From contig CAJGEA010000059.1 in NCBI GenBank assembly GCA_904502015.1, forward strand, positions 1 to 9,736: a stretch of 9,736 nt of DNA, given 5' to 3'. Shown in pieces: positions 5,783 to 9,736 of the stretch. Numbering within the stretch: position 1 is the first letter of the stretch; each line of letters opens with the position of its first letter. The position numbers and the translations under genes were made by a program. Source of the stretch: an uncultured Clostridia bacterium (GTDB lineage: Bacteria; Bacillota; Clostridia; Oscillospirales; CAG-272). Below the pieces are notes generated by a model. It did not search any database and was not told the DNA's origin. It saw only the letters and a program-made list of their open reading frames with translations.

Positions 5783-7558
5783 TCACTCCTTGGACGCGAC
5801 GATGACCGAGGCTCCGGCGGGGATGCCGTAGCTGTTGCAGAGGTTGATCTCGTTGCCGAAGAAGTTGGTGGTCACGGCGTTGTAGGCAATGCCCACGAAC
5901 ATGGTGCGCGAGGAGGTAATGGTGATCTGGTTGGGCGCGGTGATCTTGGCGGTCAGGTGTTTTTCGGTAGAAATATTGTGCGCGTATTCATAGGCGCGGC
6001 GCATGACGACAAATCCGCGTACCGTGTCCGAGCCGTCCGCGGTGCGGAGTCCCTCGCCCACGTGATCGTAGGTCAGAACGGCGGTCTTGCCATCCTCCGA
6101 GAGCTCAATAGAGGTCAAAACGGGGCCCGATGCTTCGGGAATGGTCTTGCCCGCCAGCCCCAGAACGCCTGCGGCCAGTTCGGCGGTGCGCACGGCCTGC
6201 TCGTACTTGCAGTTGGGGTGCAGATTGTTATAGAAGGTATCGTCGGCCCACAGATCCGAGGATACCGTCATATAACTGTTGGGAAGATCGCGCAGGATGC
6301 GGCCCAGCATGGTGCGGATGTAACCCACGTCCATGTAGTGCCAGTCGCCCGTGTAATTGGCGGGACGGTTATAGATGGTGGGGAATTCGATGATATAGAC
6401 AGGGAAATCGCGGTTGACGAGATTGTGGGTGGAGCGCATATGGTTCATGAGCGCGGTGAGCTTGACGGGGAATTCGGTGGCGTTGGGGTTCTGGAGGTCG
6501 CTCTCGCCCTGATACCAAATCACACCCGCGAGAGCGGTGCGCTCGAAGGGATTCATATAGTGGTTATACATGTAGCGGGCGGCGTCGCCGTTGACACCCG
6601 TGGTGGTGTAGTAGCCCTTTTGCTGGTTGTAGGTGTCCGATCCTGTCGCTTCGGCGGCCTCGTTGCTCATGAAAGCACCGATGGGCTGTCCGTTACCGTC
6701 GATCTCGATCACACCCACGGGGATCTGCCCGTCGGTCAGCTCGGTCATGTGGTAGGCAAAGTAGAAGCCGATGGCGGTAAAGGGCCAGATCTTGCCCTGC
6801 GTGAGCTTTTCCCACTTCTCGTTGTAGACCACGTCCTCACACTCCTCGGCGGTGCCGCGCTGGGGGAATCCGATGGTCTGGGAAAGGGAATTGTAGAAGA
6901 GGCGGATGGGGGCATTCAGATCCAGCGTGCCGTAGCCGCCCTGCTTGTCGTTGTTGCAGTAGCTCATGTGGTTGCCCACGCTGTACGCTACGTTTGACTG
7001 GCCGATGACCATGTAGACGTCACCCACCAGCACGTCGGTGAACTCCACCGTTTTGGTGTCGGTGTAGATTTTCAGGGAATGACCCATCTCGGCGGAAGCG
7101 GTCAGGCGCGCGCCAAAGGTCAGCTCCCACGCGCCGTCCTCAATGATGGCCTCGGCGGTCATGCCCTTGAAGGAGCCCGATACTTTTTTGCCGTTCTCGG
7201 CGGGATCGGCCCAGCCCCAGACGCGGATGTACTCGCCGCGCTGGACTACCATGTTGCTCGAAAAGGTCTTGGACACCGTAAAGCCGGCGGCGTAGGGTGC
7301 GTCCAGCACCTCGCCCTCCCAGACGTCGGTGAAGGGATCCTCGGTGGTTTCTTCGGGTAGAGTGTCGCTCGTCGTTTCGGACTCACTCTCCCCCGTGGTG
7401 CTGCCGGGTTCGGTGGCGGGATCGGTCACTGCCTCGGTAGCGGGATCGGTGGTGGGCAGAGTATCCTGCGGATCCTTTCCCTTGTCGCAGGCAACGAATG
7501 CCAGCAGGCAGAGGAGCAGGAGGGCGGGGATGAGTAGGCGGAAAAGGGATGGTTTCAT
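5783..7558 (-). CDS. SGNH/sialate O-acetylesterase-like lipoprotein
   Basis: A 591-residue exported esterase. The N-terminus MKPSLFRLLIPALLLLCLL is a signal peptide ending FVAC, giving probable lipidation at Cys24; Phe at -3 is an unusual lipobox residue. Residues 28-77 form a Thr/Pro/Glu/Asp-rich stalk. A beta-rich region (about 85-175) precedes the SGNH/SASA domain, which has the nucleophile Ser188 in VIGQSNVAY, the block GVIWYQGESD (345-354) and the catalytic His447 in NNLHPNCKYEQ. DGNGQPIGAFMS matches the GGTPIEAWMS-type segment of sialate acetylesterases. A beta-rich C-terminal region follows. The likely reaction is removal of acetyl groups from sugars or glycans outside the membrane; sialic acid specificity is not shown. 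The start follows AAAGGAGA (7565-7572 on the minus strand) at 6 nt. I found no convincing promoter of its own; a repeat copy separates it from the regulator upstream. Confidence 0.88.
   Translation of the reverse strand: MKPSLFRLLIPALLLLCLLAFVACDKGKDPQDTLPTTDPATEAVTDPATEPGSTTGESESETTSDTLPEETTEDPFTDVWEGEVLDAPYAAGFTVSKTFSSNMVVQRGEYIRVWGWADPAENGKKVSGSFKGMTAEAIIEDGAWELTFGARLTASAEMGHSLKIYTDTKTVEFTDVLVGDVYMVIGQSNVAYSVGNHMSYCNNDKQGGYGTLDLNAPIRLFYNSLSQTIGFPQRGTAEECEDVVYNEKWEKLTQGKIWPFTAIGFYFAYHMTELTDGQIPVGVIEIDGNGQPIGAFMSNEAAEATGSDTYNQQKGYYTTTGVNGDAARYMYNHYMNPFERTALAGVIWYQGESDLQNPNATEFPVKLTALMNHMRSTHNLVNRDFPVYIIEFPTIYNRPANYTGDWHYMDVGYIRTMLGRILRDLPNSYMTVSSDLWADDTFYNNLHPNCKYEQAVRTAELAAGVLGLAGKTIPEASGPVLTSIELSEDGKTAVLTYDHVGEGLRTADGSDTVRGFVVMRRAYEYAHNISTEKHLTAKITAPNQITITSSRTMFVGIAYNAVTTNFFGNEINLCNSYGIPAGASVIVASKE
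7410..7450 (-). repeat. 24-nt tandem duplication within the esterase stalk
   Basis: TCGGTGGCGGGATCGGT (7410-7426) and TCGGTAGCGGGATCGGT (7434-7450) differ by one base and are 24 nt apart. They encode the octapeptide pair TDPATEAV and TDPATEPG. The unit lies in the low-complexity linker between the lipid anchor and the folded domain, where change in length is usually tolerated. Confidence 0.75.
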
Positions 7559-7601
7559 GATGGGTCTCCTTTAATAAAATTCGGAACGGGTGGAAAATTT
7601 G

Positions 7602-7700
7602 TATTGCAGGACAAGCTTTTTTCTTGTTAAAGTTTTTTGGAATCCAAAACCTTTTTTTCAAAAAAGGTTTTGGCGGGGTGCGGGGCAGAGCCCTGCAATA
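7602..7700 (+). repeat. Palindromic repeat copy bounded by 9-bp inverted termini
   Basis: GTTTTTTGGAAT leads into CCAAAACCTTTTTT (7644-7657) and its exact complement (7660-7673) around a TC loop. Then come CGGGGTGC and a terminal hairpin (7680-7686 with 7690-7696, one wobble) in which one A of the usual GCAGGGGC is missing. The whole copy is enclosed by TATTGCAGG (7602-7610) and CCTGCAATA (7692-7700), a perfect 9-bp inverted pair. A short stem, ACAAG / CTTGT (7611-7627), replaces the long H1-H2 part seen elsewhere. It lies between the regulator and esterase genes on the leftward transcript. Confidence 0.8.
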
Positions 7701-7702
7701 TA

Positions 7703-8398
7703 TCATCCCAACCGATACCCCTGTCCGCGGACGGTGTGGATGAGACGGATGCCGAGGGGCTTTTCCAGCTTGCGGCGCAGGCGGCAGACGTAGACGTCCA
7801 CGCTGTTACCGCCGCCCGTTAGAGGGGCGAGGGTGTCGCGTGGGACGAGCTCGCCGCGGTGGGCGAGCAGACAGGCGAGAATGGCGGATTCGGTGGCGGT
7901 CAAGGGGACGCTGTGGCCCTGTACCGTGGCGATTCCATCAGTTTGGGTGACGGAAAGCGCCCCTTGCCGATCGCGGTTCTCGTTTCGGACGGCGGGGGAG
8001 AGGGGCAGGGGACGGCTCCCCTCGGGATCCAGAGAGAGCAGGGCGCGTACCGCGCCGTCAAAATCCGTGATGGGAAAAGGACGCCGCAAAAACAGAGAGG
8101 CGTATCCTGCGTCGGTGGGCGGCAGACGGTGTGTACCGTCGCGCGCGAAGGCCAGGATCGGGCAGGGGGCGTTGTGGGCAAGCCAAGACCGCGCCGCCTC
8201 GGAGCAGATGTTGCCGTCAATAACGAGCAGGCTGTATTCGCTTGCATCCATAAGGACGGAAAGGCCGTCGGTGTCAGGACTTGAGAGAATTTCGGGCGCG
8301 TCGAACGGGGTGGCAGATACCCCGAGATAGCTAAGCTCGGTCAAAAGAAACCGCGAAAAGCGGGCGTCGCCGCAGAGGATGAGAGCGGTGTGCTTCAT
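7703..8398 (-). CDS. OmpR/PhoB-family regulator with degenerate receiver domain
   Basis: A 231-residue cytoplasmic DNA-binding protein. Residues 153-231 form a complete winged helix: LTATESAILACLLAHRGELV, recognition helix around SVDVYVCRLRRKL, and wing TVRGQGYRLG. The N-terminal part (1-125) follows the receiver fold but is degenerate. The acidic pair at the end of the first strand is Gly10-Asp11, the switch Thr is replaced near Ala85, and the conserved Lys-Pro is Arg106-Pro107. The probable phosphoacceptor Asp61 (LLVIDGN) remains. No histidine kinase gene is present in the window, so it is an orphan here and may act without phosphorylation or with an altered switch. Its ATG overlaps the stop codon of the dihydrouridine synthase gene (ATGA), which implies translational coupling; the Shine-Dalgarno site is weak (GAGGGTGA). 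Target genes are unknown; the esterase downstream is a candidate only by position. Confidence 0.88.
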   Translation of the reverse strand: MKHTALILCGDARFSRFLLTELSYLGVSATPFDAPEILSSPDTDGLSVLMDASEYSLLVIDGNICSEAARSWLAHNAPCPILAFARDGTHRLPPTDAGYASLFLRRPFPITDFDGAVRALLSLDPEGSRPLPLSPAVRNENRDRQGALSVTQTDGIATVQGHSVPLTATESAILACLLAHRGELVPRDTLAPLTGGGNSVDVYVCRLRRKLEKPLGIRLIHTVRGQGYRLG

Positions 8399-9438
8399 GA
8401 CTCACCCTCAGGCAGGGAAGCCACAAGCTCGCCGACCACCGAAACCAGCTCGGCGTAGTCCCGCGCCAGCATCAGCCGCCCCCGCGCCGCTGCCGCGCCT
8501 TCCAGCCCACGGCAGTACCACGCCAGGTGCTTCTTCGCCTCGGCCACCCCTACGCGCTCCCCCTTTTCATCGATCATCTCGCGCACCTGCGCGAGGGCGA
8601 CCTCAAACCGCTCGGCGGGGGCGGGGCGGCGGTAGTCGCGCCCGTCCAGGGCGGCGCAGATCTCTGAGAAAATCCAAGGGTTCCCCATCGCGCCACGGGC
8701 GATCATCACGCCGTCGCAGCCCGTTTCCTCCATCATGGAGAGCGCGTCGGCGGCAGAGTAAATGTCGCCGTTGCCCAGCACGGGGATGCTCACCGCCGCT
8801 TTGACGCGGGCGATCACCGAACGCTCTACACCCGGCTCGTACATCTGCTCGCGGGTGCGGGCGTGGACGCAGAGCATGGCGGCTCCCGCGTCCTCACAAA
8901 TTTTGGCGATTTCGGGGGCGTTGATGGAGTCCTTGTCCCAGCCCGCGCGGATCTTGACGGTCACGGGGATGCGCACGGCGTCCGAAACGGCGCGCACGAT
9001 GCGCCCCACCAGGGCGGGATCGCGGAGCAGGGCGCTGCCCTCGCCGTTGGCCGTGATCTTGCGGACGGGACAGCCCATGTTGATGTCAATGGAGGCGGGG
9101 GGCACCTCACCCACGCAGCCGAGGTAGTCGTTCGCCTCCAGCATGCGCGCCGCCTCTGCCATGAAGTCGGGCTCACTGCCGAAGAGCTGGACGGCCATGG
9201 GAAGCTCGTCCGCCATGACCGAGGCGAGAGCACCCGAGACCGAGCGTACCTTGCCGCCCTTGGCCTTTTGCTCGTAGCAGAGCGCCTTGGCGGATACCAT
9301 TTCGCTGACCGTGAAATCCGCGCCGAGACGGCGGCATACCCGTCGGAAGGCTCGGTCGCTGACCCCGGCCAGGGGGGCGAGGGCCAGACCGTGGGGCAGG
9401 ATCACGGGGCTTGTATCTCCGAATCGAACTGTACTCAT
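8395..9438 (-). CDS. dusB: tRNA-dihydrouridine synthase (DusB/NifR3 type)
   Basis: A 347-residue cytoplasmic flavoenzyme that reduces specific uridines in the tRNA D-loop to dihydrouridine using NADPH and FMN. Motifs in order are LAPLAGVSDRAFRR (20-33, FMN site), DINMGCPVRKI with catalytic Cys123 and Lys127, VKIRAGWD (Lys162), HARTREQMY (His192, Arg194), PVLGNGDI and GVMIARGAMGNPWIF. The C-terminal helical domain is present. DusB is favoured over other Dus classes by the overall motif pattern, with moderate certainty. The start at 9438 was chosen because GGAGGT (9442-9447) precedes it, with short spacing, and because the open frame back to 9540 runs across the promoter. The gene leads a leftward unit and overlaps the regulator by 4 nt. 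Confidence 0.93.
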   Translation of the reverse strand: MSTVRFGDTSPVILPHGLALAPLAGVSDRAFRRVCRRLGADFTVSEMVSAKALCYEQKAKGGKVRSVSGALASVMADELPMAVQLFGSEPDFMAEAARMLEANDYLGCVGEVPPASIDINMGCPVRKITANGEGSALLRDPALVGRIVRAVSDAVRIPVTVKIRAGWDKDSINAPEIAKICEDAGAAMLCVHARTREQMYEPGVERSVIARVKAAVSIPVLGNGDIYSAADALSMMEETGCDGVMIARGAMGNPWIFSEICAALDGRDYRRPAPAERFEVALAQVREMIDEKGERVGVAEAKKHLAWYCRGLEGAAAARGRLMLARDYAELVSVVGELVASLPEGES

Positions 9439-9490
9439 GCGACCTCCGTTTGCGATGCGCCCCGACGGGCGCACGTTGTTTCTGCCCTTG

Positions 9491-9519
9491 ATTTTACCAT
9501 AGCGGACGGTGTTTGTCAA
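9491..9519 (-). promoter_or_regulatory. Sigma-A promoter for dusB and regulator
   Basis: On the minus strand the -35 is consensus TTGACA (9514-9519), the spacer is 17 nt, and the -10 is TAAAAT (9491-9496), preceded by TGG (extended -10). Transcription should start near 9484, giving a leader of about 46 nt before the ATG at 9438. It has the same architecture as the promoter at 178-206. Confidence 0.85.
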
Positions 9520-9596
9520 TCGCTTTGGGGAGAAAAGCATGGCCGTGAATTTGGGCTTTGGAAAAATGGATAGCCTTGTAACGATTCATTTGTACG

Positions 9597-9613
9597 TCAA
9601 ATTGGGGTTTATC
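9597..9613 (-). promoter_or_regulatory. 17-nt box GATAAACCCCAATTTGA, second copy
   Basis: The reverse complement of this segment is identical to 61-77. It lies 77 nt upstream of the dusB -35 hexamer and 12 nt from the start of the repeat copy at 9626. In both places the box sits between a palindromic repeat and a promoter, reading the same way as the promoter. It may be regulatory or may be the outer part of the repeat family. Confidence 0.5.
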
Positions 9614-9625
9614 TGGGAGAACGCC

Positions 9626-9736
9626 GGGGGAACTTCTTGCAAGAAGTTCCCCCGAACCCCCTCAAGAACCTTCAAAAAATATATTTAAAAGAGCGTTTTG
9701 AAATATATGTTTTTTAAGGTTTTGGGGAGTCCAGAA
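9626..9736 (+). repeat. Composite palindromic repeat, cut by the right window edge
   Basis: H1 is a perfect 28-nt palindrome at 9626-9653 with half-site GGGGGAACTTCTTG. H2 is a long near-perfect stem. Its left arm (9657-9690) contains AACCTTCAAAAAATATATTT, and its right arm (9695-9727) contains AAATATATGTTTTTTAAGGT; the loop is about 4 nt. GTTTTGGGGAGTCCAGAA at the end matches the entry into H3 in the other copies (compare GTTTTTTGGAATCCAAAA at 7632-7649), so the rest of the element should continue past the window. Confidence 0.8.

Noticed and set aside
5642..6997. A 451-codon plus-strand frame over the esterase gene
   Set aside because: It begins in the terminator and repeat and lies opposite a gene with intact SGNH motifs; it is Gly/Val/His-rich without a recognisable domain.
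9439..9540. N-terminal extension of the dihydrouridine synthase
   Set aside because: It spans the promoter and transcription start; the extra residues do not resemble the family, and GGAGGT precedes the ATG at 9438.
2992..9736. CRISPR array
   Set aside because: The repeats are far apart, variable, internally palindromic and separated by genes, with no regular spacers and no cas genes.

Overview
The window looks like chromosomal DNA from a GC-rich gut-type member of the Clostridia (Bacillota). The basis is strong Shine-Dalgarno sites (AAAGGAGG type), sigma-A promoters with extended -10 elements, a BspA-type leucine-rich-repeat lipoprotein, a second lipoprotein carrying a carbohydrate-esterase domain, and a (p)MetA/MetY sulfhydrylation pair. 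The taxon is an inference. No phage, plasmid, CRISPR, rRNA or tRNA signal was seen.

The left half reads rightward. A promoter at 178-206 drives a leucine-rich-repeat lipoprotein (274-1671). It is followed after 31 nt by metY (O-acetylhomoserine sulfhydrylase, 1703-2977). A 185-nt gap filled by a hairpin-rich repeat then leads to metA (homoserine O-acetyltransferase, 3163-4080), and 33 nt later to a 507-residue cytoplasmic protein of unknown function (4114-5637). MetA carries Glu111, the residue linked to acetyl-CoA rather than succinyl-CoA use. It would therefore make O-acetylhomoserine, the substrate of MetY, which converts it with sulfide to homocysteine. The two genes form a complete direct-sulfhydrylation branch to methionine.

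The right half reads leftward: a sigma-A promoter (9491-9519), a tRNA-dihydrouridine synthase (8395-9438), an orphan OmpR-type regulator with a degenerate receiver domain overlapping it by 4 nt (7703-8398), and, after another repeat copy, a SASA/SGNH-type acetylesterase lipoprotein (5783-7558). The two halves converge on a strong, probably bidirectional terminator at 5645-5700.

The coding content is fairly ordinary. The most unusual content is non-coding. A family of modular palindromic repeats occurs at 1-20 (reversed), 2992-3127, 5712-5777, 7602-7700 and 9626-9736. It ends in a conserved CGGGGTGC(A)GGGGC hairpin, preceded by palindromes whose two arms change together from copy to copy. A separate 17-nt box (GATAAACCCCAATTTGA) lies upstream of both recognised promoters, in the same orientation relative to transcription in each case. 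Regions without genes (1-273 and 9439-9736) hold these promoters, boxes and repeats and nothing else I could support.
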